Source: Gnetum montanum (Eukaryota; Streptophyta; Gnetopsida; Gnetales; Gnetaceae). Taken from it: DNA of 64,000 nucleotides. The stretch spans positions 239,314 to 303,313 of the forward strand of contig MNCI01015984.1 of the NCBI GenBank assembly GCA_015680685.1, written 5' to 3'. The notes under the pieces were generated by a model that saw only the letters and a list, made by a program, of their open reading frames with translations, was not told where the DNA came from and searched no databases. The position numbers and the translations under genes were made by a program. The stretch's first letter is position 1. Each line of letters opens with the position of its first letter. Of the stretch, positions 46,789 through 58,398 are shown in pieces.

Positions 46789-47826
46789 ATGCCTATCCTA
46801 CAAGACCATGATAATGCCACACCTAGTGAGGAAATTCATTAGAGAACCGATGAATTATATGACAATGAAGATTGGAGTACACAATCTAAGGTGGGGGTTT
46901 CTTATAAACATAAACAAAGGCAACATCGTCCCAACACACAAAGGCATCACTTACTTAATGATGATGAACCCCCACTGGCCACTACAAGCCTAACGCAAAT
47001 ACAAGAGGCTATTTGAATCTCACGTAGGCATCGTAAAGAGAGCCGTCTACCCAAGCTCGATTTAAAAAACTTCCCTAATTTTTTAGGAGGCTATGACTTA
47101 GATCCACATCAACATTTACAAGCCTTCTACAATGCCTGTGCATGGAACAACATTGATAATGGCTGGAAAAAACTCAAGCTCTTTCCTATGACACTCATTG
47201 GCCAAGCAAAAGTCTAGTATAGATCGTTAAAACCAAATTCAATACGACGTTGGTCAACAATGGTAGAACTATTTAATGAAAAATATTAAACCTATGCAAA
47301 AGTGTCAGCCTTGAGGAAACAAATCCAAGGATGGAAACAAACACAACATGAACCCTTGGACATGGCCTTAGAAAGATATTACGCATTGTTAAACAACTGT
47401 CCAGGCCATGGGTTCTTCGAGGAAAGGCTAATGTACCATATCATTGATGGGCTACATAATGAAACAAGAGAGACCCTAGGGATGTATGCCCAAGGTCAAT
47501 TATACGAACTACGAATCCATCAGGTCCAAGAGCTTATTAAGCAGGTAGTAAAAGAAGAAGGAGAAATGGCTAGATGGGAGAGTGTTGAAAAATATCAACG
47601 GGACCAAAATCTCAACTTAACAAAGGTCCATGATCATAAAAAGGAGAAATCAACCAATCTCAAGGTGGAAACATCATCTTTTCCAACACAACAAACATTA
47701 GAAGAGGTCAAGGCAAAGATCAATAAGATGTTGGAATGGACGTATCAAAAGTGTGGAGAATTTATCAACATTATTGGAGATAGAGTTTTGACAACCCAAG
47801 AAGCAGGACAAACCACTATACAATAA
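46789..47826 (+). pseudogene. Element B gag, N-terminal and capsid part, broken
   Basis: Homologous to A gag. The ATG at 46789 is followed by stops at about 46840, 47014, 47215 and 47287, then 174 open codons from 47302. These include the capsid C-terminal half (WKQTQHEPLDMALERYY, YHIIDGLHNETRETLG) and a charged coiled segment ending TAA at 47824-47826. Element A continues past the corresponding point into the zinc-knuckle region. Confidence 0.8.
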
Positions 47827-48780
47827 AAAAAAAAGGAATAAGCAAAATAAGAGCTCAACTACCAATCATACGTATGAATGCAACATATACCTGTATGATC
47901 ACCCCAAAGGCTAATGCCCAATATTGTTATATTTACATGAGCATTGGGGAAGCATGTTACATCCAAAGTTCATACAGAGATACTGTGTTCGATCACAGTG
48001 GCAACAATCCCAGTCGTGGGGAGACCACCACTAAACTGGAGGCACCCTTCATATCATCTGAACTCGAACGCATATCTTATTCAACATCTTGTTTCTCCAA
48101 TTGGGCCAATGCACTTTATCTCACCACAGTACCATTCTCCTCAATACTATCAGCCCATGCCTTCAACACAACTACCACCTTGTGTACCTTACACTGCTCC
48201 TCCTTATTTTCAACATTCTCAATTTTTTCCTCCTTCTACATCGCCACCAACTGTTCCTAAGGTGTCTACACCGTAGCAACAACCCGTGAACGCTATTTGT
48301 GCTACTACTACCACTAGCAGTGAGAAGCCCCCTCAACATCAAAAGTGTCCCTTCTTTAAACATGATCGTAGGAAGGGACAACACAATTCCAAGGCCACTA
48401 CACCCTCCAACACAGCACAAGTCCAACCCTGTGGTGCACCCTCATCTTCAAATCCAATGCCTCATGTTACTTCTTTAGGGCCACCAACTAACACTCCAAC
48501 AACAATACGGCCCAATGAACACAATCATGGAAGGAAACATTCCAATCCTTGCATACCATCTAACGGTCCCAAATATCATAGTGGGTCAACTCGTTATCTG
48601 GGAACTACATCACGTAAATTGCCCCATTATGTTCATTATAATCAAGTGTGTGAACCCCGATGGGGTAAGTATGGCCAAGCTCCAATACTTCCAACATGCA
48701 AGGATCCTCATCCCTCATCTATTAATCCTTGTCGTCCTCAACCGTTTAGTTATGGGGGATATCCCCCATTCTAATAACAA
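47827..48780 (+). pseudogene. Element B gag C-terminus, zinc-knuckle remnant and Pro/Tyr-rich tail
   Basis: Frameshifted continuation of gag. A damaged knuckle (around 47880-47935), then a Tyr/Pro/His-rich region and a Ser/Thr/Pro-rich region (48286-48774) with EPRWGKYGQAP near 48655. It corresponds to 52557-53515 of element A and to the first 300 bases of element D. Confidence 0.7.
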
Positions 48781-50673
48781 GTAGGATTAATAACCAATTT
48801 TTATTTTCTTTGATTTTACAACTTTTTGTTTTTCAGTTTTTCAATTTTTCAAATTTCTTATTTTATCTTTTTATATTTTTGTATCTTTGTCCTTTTATGT
48901 TTTTTATAAGTAATCTCATCTATGAATAAAACACTCATGTGGATCGTTGGTTGATGTGTGTTCTATGTTATTAAGTCTCGAATGATCAATTATTTGGAAA
49001 GTGAGCCCATTACACCCACTCATCCACTCTACAAATAAGAGGTTTTGTCCGAGGGTATAGTGATATTCTTGATATTTTTAAAACTTAAAATTAATTTTGT
49101 GTTCATTGTACCCGAAATGAAGAAGGATGGACCAAGAGGGAATGATTAGGGTGTGACATCAAGGGGACTTGCGAATTCTCTTTAGTGACGTCTGTGGGAG
49201 TTATCATGCAACATGGTTGTACTAAGATCATTGTAGATCTAATGAAAAATGGGAGTAAGAGTAAGCAAAAGGGGCACTCAAAAATCGAATGTTGTGCTAG
49301 GGGGTTCCACTGGAAAGACATGCATCCATGCCTGAAGGTTGGCGGCTTCTCTGGATGCAATAATCAAAAAAAAAAAAGAGAAAAAAAGAAAAGAAGAAAA
49401 AAAAAGTGCCACAAAAAAAATCACTCCCCCCTTGAACAAAACACCAAGGATCGTACGCCTTGTTGTTATGGTACTCTCATAATTGCTCATCATGGGATGA
49501 AACAATGTGTTGTCACTGATTAGAGGAATGGACTTGGTCCTGATCTTGGAACGATGGGGTAATGACACCTTAATCATGCTTTACACGCAAGATTCACTAT
49601 GCCCTAGGTTAATTACCTCATGTCCCAATCTCTACAATCCTTTCTATAGTTCGTCTCATCTCACTGTTCGTCTAATTATAGCTCGTGTCGTGTGTAACAT
49701 AGAATTCTTACCTCATTCTGGTGATATTTACATGTGTGTGTTTTCTGGAATTAGTGCGGATTACATCTAACCCTTCTAGTGCCCATAGATACTTTTAGTG
49801 TGGTTACACAAGGGCATCATAGGTTGAAACCTACTTTAGGGAAGATCCACTTGTGTAATTTTTTGTAATCTTCACTTATGACATAGCTCACACACACCAT
49901 TTATTACCCTCAATGTATTGTTCATGATATTCTTTCCCTTATTACTATCCCTCCGATTCAACGTTCCTATGAATCATCACATAGCCTTTTTCTCTACCAT
50001 CGGAGGTCCTTATTGATAAATTCCACACCATCATTATTCGTGCCTTCCAAACCATCTAATTACCCTGTAACCCTTTAACAATCGTTTAGACGTCCTTAGT
50101 TTACATCATTTAATTTCAAAAGAAATATTTAAAATTCAGTACATTCTCTAAGTGCCCTAACTTCGATGAAAATATATATACGTGACCCCCCTGTGCTAAT
50201 CAACATCATTTGCAATTATTCACGCAGGGGAAGTTTTTCAATTCCTCTCTATGACTCGCAATTGTGCATCCCTTACTTTCATATCCATAACTTGCTTGCT
50301 GGTACTCCGCTTTTCATTCCATTTGAGCCTACTTGAATCTGAAGTGTTCAACTTAGTCGTGGGGGAGGAGCACATGCTGAACAGTGCATAAATGTTTTGA
50401 AATTCATCATCGCCCGAAGGACGTCTTTAAGGGTAATTAGTTGTAAAATTAAGAATAAAATGTGTCAAAACAATTTCATCCCCTTAGCTATACCAGAAAA
50501 TTAAATTTGGAAACCACCTACGCAAAGAGGACTCAACATTATAATCGTTTAGGGACATGTTCTTCCAATAATTAACATCATATGAAAATAAAGTAAATCT
50601 ATTAAGGCAAGCAGTAAGGTATAACCTAACTTTGGTAACAACCTTACTAACGATTGGTCCCATGTGATTGCAG
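48781..50673 (+). other. Element B spacer between gag and ORF2
   Basis: Noncoding, T-rich at its start, with an A-rich purine stretch near 49360-49410. It matches 53516-55444 of element A. It lacks the internal palindrome-TATA module seen in A at 54894-54951, having TATATATACGTGACCCCCC there. A polypurine-like TTAGTCGTGGGGGAGG lies near 50353. GTGATTGCAG ends at 50673, just before the ORF2 ATG. Confidence 0.6.
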
Positions 50674-51450
50674 ATGGCCCCGAAATGCGAACAACAGGAA
50701 GGTCCTACTCAAGGTGCGATCAAACAACCTAGGAGAGGGGAAGGACAAGTTCCTACCAAACAACATGCAAAGTAGGAGGAACAATCATTTAGTATCCACC
50801 AAGAAGACCTTGTTACTGTACAATCAAGGCAGGTAGAAGGAGGAGCTACTGCAGTGTCTGAACAGGGACGATATCTCATGCTGACCTAAGATTATGTTCA
50901 GACCATCCATGAAAGGTCCATATTCACTGTAATGATCATGGAATTAAACTTTGGACCTTTTGCAGAATTTGCTTCGGAGGTCATTAGGGATCACCTCAAA
51001 GGGTCCTCATTATGGCCTACCCTCTCTGAAAGTGGTGCCTAGTACTTAGGGAAAACTTACCAATTTTGGCACAATGAAGAAGAAGACATCATGGTTAACA
51101 ATTTTGGTGTAACTGTTGATTTCTCTACTCAAGCCATTTTGGAAGTATTAAACCTTCCGAATACAGGGCCAAAGGTTGCTCAGAACTAGTTGGACACTTT
51201 CAAAACCAAACAACTTAATAAACTATTGACAAAGAATAAAAGGGTGGCAGAAGAAAAAGAGAAGGCTGACCGGGATGCCTCTATGGCACAAGCGCAAACT
51301 TATGCACATGCCAAGGTACTCAAGGCCTTACAAGAGAAGAAACTCCAGGCCATACTTTGACGCCATCAAATTCCAAGACCTGGAGCGCAAGAAAAGGAAA
51401 AGACACCCATGGAGGAGCCACCGCCACTAGAAACTACATGAGTTCCATCC
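50674..51450 (+). pseudogene. Element B ORF2, internally deleted
   Basis: Same start as A ORF2 (MAPK..QQEG..) after a splice-acceptor-like GTGATTGCAG. The N-terminal domain is kept to about 51185. The sequence then jumps to the coiled-coil part equivalent to about 57135 of element A, and at about 51340 to the extreme C-terminus equivalent to about 58130. Roughly 950 and 840 bp of ORF2 are therefore missing. Stops at about 50776, 51040, 51187 and 51357. Confidence 0.75.
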
Positions 51451-51624
51451 AATTTTGTAATCATAGGATTTTCTTTTGTGTTCTGTCTCAATTTTGTTCT
51501 AACTCCACACTGCGGCATGAATCCATTCTAGTCAGTCAATAATCCCATACCTATCCATTGTGTAATCAATGGAGCTTATTCTCACTTTAACTCAAGGACG
51601 AGTTTTCATTCAGTCGTGGGGATA

Positions 51625-52503
51625 TGATGAGTCATGAATTTGCTGACAACCACGATAACGCATCCACGATATCGCACCAGCAATATCGCATCCCCGATTT
51701 CACAGTCGACGCGATATCGCGTACGCGATATCGCAGCCCGCCGCCAGTTCTATAAATAAGAGGCGCCTCTCCATTGTTTATCCATCCATTTTTTAGTCCC
51801 TTAGCTGAACTCTTGTAGTTTTCCCTTCTTAGAGTTAGAATTATTTTCCAATGTATGCCCACAGTGTGGTGATTGTAATTGTACAGCATCCTTATTTGAG
51901 TGTGACGTACTTGGACACGCACATGACTGACAATAAAGATCAAGATTAATTCATCATTGCAGCATTCACTTAGTTTAATTAATTAATTATTTATTTATTT
52001 ATTATTTACTACTTTCTTACTACTTTTCTAGTTAATCTCTCTAACCCTTAAACTCACGTTAAAGCGTAGAATGAGTACGACTTGATTACGAGCATTTAAG
52101 TGTGACTACTTGGTAACCCAGTAGTGTACCTAGGATCTGCGCTTGGTAATCCTAGTGGTAGTCATGCACGAAGTCCAAGATGTGTACGAATAATCAAGGA
52201 ATGGATGCTCATCACACTTAGGCTAGTTTAGACTCTCTCTCACCCTTTCTCTCCTAGCTTAGTAATTATTACTTTCCATTGCCTTCAAGAGTAGCATTAG
52301 ATTAGAAACCACATCATACACCTCACTCTGGACTAAACCATATGTAACAAAGATAATACTAGTCCAAGTGGGAAGACAGTGAACTACGACCTGAGGTTAA
52401 CTGTCTAGATGCCACAACTAGTCCATCTGTGGAGTTCGATCGAATCGCGTGTGTAACGCTCGTATTCCTATGGTTGAGTGTAGGGGTACCGCGCCACTCA
52501 TCA
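51625..52503 (+). repeat. 3' LTR of element B
   Basis: 879 bp, TGATGAG...CTCATCA, with palindromes CGATATCGC, GCAATATCGC and GCGATATCGCGTACGCGATA before a TATAAATA box at 51751-51758. Confidence 0.9.
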
Positions 52504-52508
52504 TTGGA

Positions 52509-53515
52509 GATAGAGTTTTGACAACCCAAGAAGTAGGACAAAATATCATTAGATGATTGGAAAGAAGGAATGAAGGAAATAAGTGCTCAACTGCTAATCA
52601 TACATATGAATGCAACATATGCCTGTACGATCACCCCAATGGCCAATGCCCAATATTGTTACATTTACATGAGCATTGGGGAAACATGTTACATCCAGAG
52701 TTCATACAGAGATACTGTGTTCGATCACAGTGGCAACAATCCCAGTCATGGAGGAGACCACCCCTAAATTGGAGACATCCTTCGTACCATCCGAGCCCAA
52801 ACGCTTATCTTGTTCAACATCATGTTTCCCCAACTGAGTCAACATACTCTATCTCACCACATTACCATTCTCCTCAATACTATCAACCCATGTCTTCAAC
52901 ACAACCACCACCTTGTGCACCTCATACTTCTCCTAATTTTCAACATTCTCATCCTTTCCCTCCTACATCGCACCAACTATTCCTAAGGTGTTTGCACCAT
53001 AGCAACAACCCATGAACGTTACTTGTGCTACTATTTCCAACAGCAGTGAGAGACCTCAGCAACATCAAAGGTGTCCCTTCTTTAGAAATGACCCTAAGAA
53101 GGGACAATACAATTCCAAGGCCACTACATCCTCTAACTCAACACAAGTCCAACACTGTGGTGCACCCTCATCTTCGAACCCAACGCCTCATGTTACTTCA
53201 TCAAGGCCACCAACTAACACTCCAACAGTCATACAGCCCAATGAACACAGTCATGGAAGGCAACATCCCGATCCTTGCATACCATCTAACGATCCCAAAT
53301 ATCATAGTGGGCCAACTCGTTATCCGAGAACTACATCGTATAAATTGCCCCACTATGCTTACTATAATCAGGTGTGTGAACCCAGATGGGGTAAGTATGA
53401 CCGAGTCCCAATATTTCCAACATGCAAGGATCCTCATCTTCCATTTATTAATCCTTGCCATCCTTAACCGTTTAGTTATGGGGGATATTCCCCATTCTAG
53501 TAACAAGCAGGATTA
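52509..53515 (+). pseudogene. Element A gag, C-terminal part after element B
   Basis: Resumes the gag frame after the B insertion. A zinc-knuckle-like CNICLYDHPNGQC lies near 52613-52653 (one residue shorter than canonical CCHC spacing). A Tyr/Pro/His-rich tail follows, then a frameshift near 52990 and a Ser/Thr/Pro tail with EPRWGKYDRVP near 53378-53410. It ends before the spacer. Confidence 0.75.
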
Positions 53516-55444
53516 ATAACCACTTTTTATTTTCTTTAATTTTACAACTTTTTTGTTTTCCAGTTTTTTTATTTTCAATTTCCTATTCTATCATTTTGTC
53601 TTTTTACCTTTTTATGTTGTTGTAAGTAATCTCATCTACAAATAAAACACTCATGTGGATCGTTGGTTAAGGTGTGTTCTATGTTATCAAGTCGTGAGTG
53701 GTCAATTATTTGGACAGTGAGCCCATTACACCCACTCATGCACTCTACAAATAAGAGGTTCTGTTCGAGGATACAGTGATATTCTTGACACTCTTAAAAC
53801 TTAAAATCAATTTTGTGTTCATTGTACCCAGAATGAAGAACGATGGACCAAGAGGGCATGATTAGGGTGTGACATCAAGGGGACTTGCGGATTCTCTTTG
53901 GTGATGTCTGTGGGAGTTATCATGCAACGTGGTTGTACTAAGATCCTTGTAGATCTAATGAAAAATGGGAGTAAGAGTAATCAAAAGGGCACTCAAAAAT
54001 CCAATGTTGTTCTAGGGGGTCCCATTGGAAAGACATGCACCCATGCCTGAAGGTTGGCAACTTCTCTGGATTTAGCAATCGAAAAAAAAAGAGAAAAAAA
54101 AAAGCAAAAGAAAAAAAGGAAGTGCCACAAACAAAAATCACTCCTCCCTTGAATAAAATGCCAAGTGATCGTACACCTTGTTGTTATGGTAGTCTCATAG
54201 TTGCTCATCATGGGATGAAACAATGCGATGTCACTGGTCAGAGGAATGGACTTGGTCCTGATCTTGGAACGATGAGTTAATGATACGTTAATCATGCTTT
54301 TCATGCAAGATTCACTATGCCCTGGGTCAGTTACCTCATGTCCCAATCTCTACAATCCCTTTCATAGTTCATCTCATCTCACTGTTCATGTAATTATAGC
54401 TCGTGTCATGTGTAACGTAGAATTCTTACCTCATTCCGCTGATATTTACATGTGTGTGTTTTGTGGAATTAGTGCGAATTATATTTAACCCTTCTAGAGC
54501 CCACAGACACTTTTAAGTGTGGTTACACAAGGGCATTATAGGTTTAAACCTACTTTGGGGAGGACCCACTTGTGTAATCTTTTGTAACCTTCACTTATGA
54601 CATAGCTTACACCCATCATTTCTTACCCTCAACCTATTTTTCATAACATTCTTTCCCTATTATCATTATCCCTTTGAATCAACGTCCCTATGTATCATCA
54701 CATAGCCTTTTTCTCTACCACCCAAGGTTTTATTGATCATTTCCATACTATCATAATTATTCATGCCTTCAAAGCCATCTAATTACCTTAGAACCCTTAA
54801 CAATAGCCCAAAGTCCTAAGTTTACAATGTTGATTTCAAGAAAATCTTCAAAAAAATTTGGTATTTTCCCTCAGGCCTAAACATAGATAGGCCGTGATAT
54901 CGCGTACGCGATGTATCGTACGCGATATCGCGTCCCAAAAACTTATAAATAGGCGACCCCCCCACCCCCCGCCCCACAACACTTAGCATCATTTTTCACA
55001 ATTCATGTGGGGGAGTTTTTCATATTTTTCTCTACGACTTGTGATTGTGTGACCCTTGCTTTCATATCCATATCTCGCTTGCTGGTACTTCGATTTTAAT
55101 TCCATCTAAACCTGCTTGAACCTGAAGTGTTCAACTTAATCGTGGGGGAGGGACACCTACCGAATAGCACCTAATTTTTTTTTAGAATTTAACATCACCA
55201 AAAGGACATTATCTAGGGTAATTAGCTATAACATTTAGAATAACTGTGCCAAAAAAATCATTTAATCCCTTTTGGTACATCGGGAAGTTAAAATTGGAAA
55301 CCACCTAAGTAAAACGGACTCATTATTACAATCTTTCAAGCAATATCACACGAAGATAAATAAATTAATTAATTAAGACAAGCAATAAGGTATAACTTAA
55401 CTTCAAAAACAACCTTACTAATGCTTGGCCCCATGTGATTGCAG
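53516..55444 (+). other. Element A spacer between gag and ORF2
   Basis: Noncoding and similar to the B spacer. It shares CTTTGGGGAGGACCCACT (about 54553-54570) with the post-integrase region of element D. It holds the palindrome-TATA module at 54894-54951 and a polypurine-like TTAATCGTGGGGGAGGG near 55137. It ends with GTGATTGCAG (55435-55444), a good splice acceptor. Confidence 0.65.
54894..54951 (+). promoter_or_regulatory. Internal palindrome plus TATA module in element A
   Basis: A near-perfect inverted repeat built from GATATCGCGTACGCGAT and ATCGTACGCGATATC (54896-54930) is followed by TATAAATA at 54944-54951. This is the same arrangement as in the U3 of this family's LTRs, but it sits inside the element, about 500 bp upstream of ORF2. 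It could drive a separate ORF2 transcript. Function is inferred. Confidence 0.5.
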
Positions 55445-58233
55445 ATGGCCCCAAAACGTGGACAACAGGAAGGTTCTGCTCAAGGTGGAAGCAAACAACC
55501 TAGGAGAGGTGGAAGACAAGATCCTGCCGAACAACATGCAGAATAGGAGGAACAATCATTTAGCAGTCATCAAGAGGACCCTCCTATCGTACAGTCTAGG
55601 CAGGTAGAAGGAGGAGCTGCTATAGTGCCTGAACAAGGACAACATCTCACTTTGTCCCAAGATTGTGTTCAAGCCATCCACGAAAAGTCCACATTCGTTG
55701 CTGTGATTATGGAATTCAACTTTGAATCTTTTGCAGAGTTCACTCCTGAGGTTGTTAGGGATCACCTCAAAGGGTTTCCCTTATGGCCTACCCTCTCTGA
55801 AAGCGGTGCTTGGTACCTAGGGGAGACGTACGAATTCTGGCACAATAGGGAACAAGGTACCATCGTCAATATTTGTGGTGTGACAATCAATTTCTCTGCA
55901 CAAACCATTTCAGAAGTAGTAAACCTTCTGAATATAGGGCCCAAGGTTTCTCAGTTATCCACCCGTTCTAACCCCGATGTGCGACGAGATTGGTTGAAAA
56001 GGGCATATGGCAGAGCTAAGACATTTGGTGAGTTGACGACAGAAGAGAGGATCTACTTCAAAATTGGAACATATAACCTCTTCCCCACGAAGGGCTTAAA
56101 AAGAATATCAACATATGCAGCAAGAGGATGTGCAGTGCTGATGGGAAAGGTTAACGCTAACCTGCCCCATCTATATTTAACGAAGATCCTGAGGCAGTTC
56201 AAGGAACGGAAGACATGGAAGCTTGCCTTGCCTTTCCCTTGTCTTATCAGAAAGCTTTGTCGATGTGCTGGTATTAGGGGGTACACCAATGATGTCCTCC
56301 AAAAATCCCAAAATGCTTCCTATGCTAAATTGTTAAAGCCACCAGCCGCAAGGAAAATTACTAGCGAGATGCTGGGACCAAAAGAAGAAGAAGAACAGAT
56401 GACTAGACCAACTACAACTCAACTTGTAGGACCCAGCCAACCTCCAAGTACAGGACCTAGCCAACAACAGGAAGCAGGGCCTAGCACAGGCTAGGATCAG
56501 CCACCGCCACCGCAAGACTACAGACCGTTGATGAGCCATCTCAAGGCCATCGTTGAGATGGTCAGTTGGGGAAGTCGTGATGACGCAAATCTCTTTCCCG
56601 TCATTGATGATGCCATTCAGCCCACGGTTTCTTTGGATCGCACAAGGGATGAAGTGTCTATTCATATAGGAGGAGGGGAAAGTACCTGGTCACAACAGAT
56701 CTCAAGAAACATGACATCTTTCCAAGTACAATTAGAAACTCGTAAAGGGGTGACTGTGGTGATCATGAAACACTAGGATGCTACGAGAGCTGTAGAAGTG
56801 GTCGCAGACCACATCAAAGAATCGTTCAATGTACCTATTGTGCCATCGACAAATCTCACAGGAGCGCGGGATGCTCAAACTTTGGCCAAAACCTCAATGA
56901 CTCCTGCAGAACATGAGGATGCGCTTGATCAATTGCTCCAAACAAGACAAGTAATAACGTCCCTATTTGACATCCCTCAAGATGTTATGGCAATTCAATC
57001 AGACCTCATTTTCACGAAGGGGAAGCTCATCTTAACAAAAGTGAGGGCCAAGCATGTTGAAGCAGAGGTGCAGAAATTGCAAGTACAACTCGTGGTCCTA
57101 CAAGCAGCTCAGCGGGACCTTTGCAATTTGTTCCCGCAAACCAATTGGACAACTTCAAAACTGAGAAACTAACCAAGCTATTAATGGAGAATAAGAAGGT
57201 GGTAGAGGAAAAAGAGAGGGCTGTTTGGGATGCCTCCACAGCACAGGTGCAAACTCATGCGCATATCAAGGCATTCAACACCTTACAGGAGGAAAATAAA
57301 CAACTTGTTGCCGACAACCTTCAGTTGACCGCTATGGAAAAGCAAAAGAATGTTCTCGAGGAACACTTCCATCAATTGCAAGAATAATTCATCCAGGTCA
57401 ACCAAGACATAAGCCGTTTAGCCAAGAAGAATTGAACCCTCTCAATGAAGGAGGTATGCGCAATTTGTCAAAAGATAGTAATTGAAATAAGCGAGTGGAA
57501 AAATGAGGCTAAACGGCATGAAAAGCTAAAGAAGCACTTCCGAGACTAGGTGGGAATGTACAAACAGATCCTTGAGAAGGAGATCCATATGGCCAAGGCC
57601 CACATCAATGCTATCAGTGCTCAACACACTGACTGGTGGGCCATATTGGACACATATGCCTTTGCCCACCAAGCGGAAGTTAAGAACCGGGACCTGCAAA
57701 TCCAAGATCTTACAAAATACATGGAGTTAGCAAACTTGTGGTATGCCAACCTTGCCATGTTAACAGCAAGGCGCTCGAGGATAGAGATCGAACAACGGGT
57801 AGCAACCACCTACAACAAATATGAAGTAGAATTTGTAGAACGCAAGAAGTTGTTAGAAAAACTGGAGATCGCAAATTCTAAACTTGAGGTGGTGAAAGCA
57901 AGCTACCAAGGATAAAAAGGTGTCGCAACGGATTTGGCTCGATGGCTTGCAGATTTCCAAGAATACAAAGATAAAGCCAGAGCCTATGAAGAGGAACGAC
58001 GGGTGTTTGTAGCTTGGTATGTCAAGGCCAATCAATTATTTCTGCAACTACCCTATCCATGGGAGGTGCCAACTCCATCGAACATTAGAACATTAGCATG
58101 GACGGCACAAGACCCTTGGACTGAAGAGGAGAAGCTTCAGGCCATACTCCAACGCCATCAAGTCCCAAAACCTAGAGCACAAGACAAAGGGAAAGCACTA
58201 ATGGAGGAGCCACCGCCACCAGGAACTACATGA
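55445..58233 (+). pseudogene. Element A ORF2 (env-position ORF with coiled coil), broken
   Basis: The ATG at 55445 follows a splice-acceptor sequence. The first part is basic (MAPKRGQQEG). A globular domain spans about 55680-56335 (ESGAWYLGETYEFW, VTINFSAQTISEVVNLL, TYNLFPTKGLKRISTYA). It resembles by eye the domain annotated as a putative plant transposon protein in Athila-type ORFs. A Pro/Gln/Gly linker follows at 56390-56520, then a long coiled coil from about 56880 to 57915. The C-terminus ends PPPPGTT at 58233. Stops (TAG) occur at about 55546, 56493 and 56774, there is a frameshift near 57120, and further stops near 57385, 57433, 57547 and 57913. The position between spacer and 3' LTR is that of the Athila env-like gene. 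I see no membrane segment or signal peptide. Confidence 0.7.
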
Positions 58234-58398
58234 GTTCCACAAATTTTGTAGTTGTAGCACATTCTTTGTGTTGTGTATTTGTTTTTTTTTCATTCCACAT
58301 TGTGGCATAACCCCATTTCCACCATCCAATAATCCCATACCTATCCACTGTGTAATCACTGTAACTCAAGGATGAGTTTTCATTCAGTCGTGGGGGTA
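58234..58398 (+). other. Element A 3' untranslated region and polypurine tract
   Basis: Contains CAATAATCCCATACCTATCC and ends CATTCAGTCGTGGGGGTA directly before the 3' LTR. The same two landmarks occur at the end of elements B and D. Confidence 0.7.

Larger units (their letters stand above)
45747..52503 (+). mobile_element. LTR retrotransposon B, nested in gag of element A
   Basis: 6757 bp copy of the same family as A, with LTRs 45747-46645 and 51625-52503. TTGGA flanks both sides (45742-45746 and 52504-52508), a clean 5 bp target duplication. The PBS is TTGGCGCTGTTGCCAAGGAC at 46646 and the polypurine tract CAGTCGTGGGGATA lies before 51625. It contains gag, spacer and a strongly shortened ORF2, with no pol. 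Removing B rejoins the gag of A in frame, up to one repeat of the duplicated 5 bp. Confidence 0.92.

Noticed and set aside
49185-49523. Lys-rich ORF in the element B spacer (and 54035-54280 in A)
   Set aside because: The Lys run comes from an A-rich tract. The two copies are not conserved as protein.
55445-56494. Host plant-mobile-domain gene
   Set aside because: The ORF is repeated in element B at the same place with the same upstream acceptor and lies inside intact LTR boundaries, so it belongs to the element.
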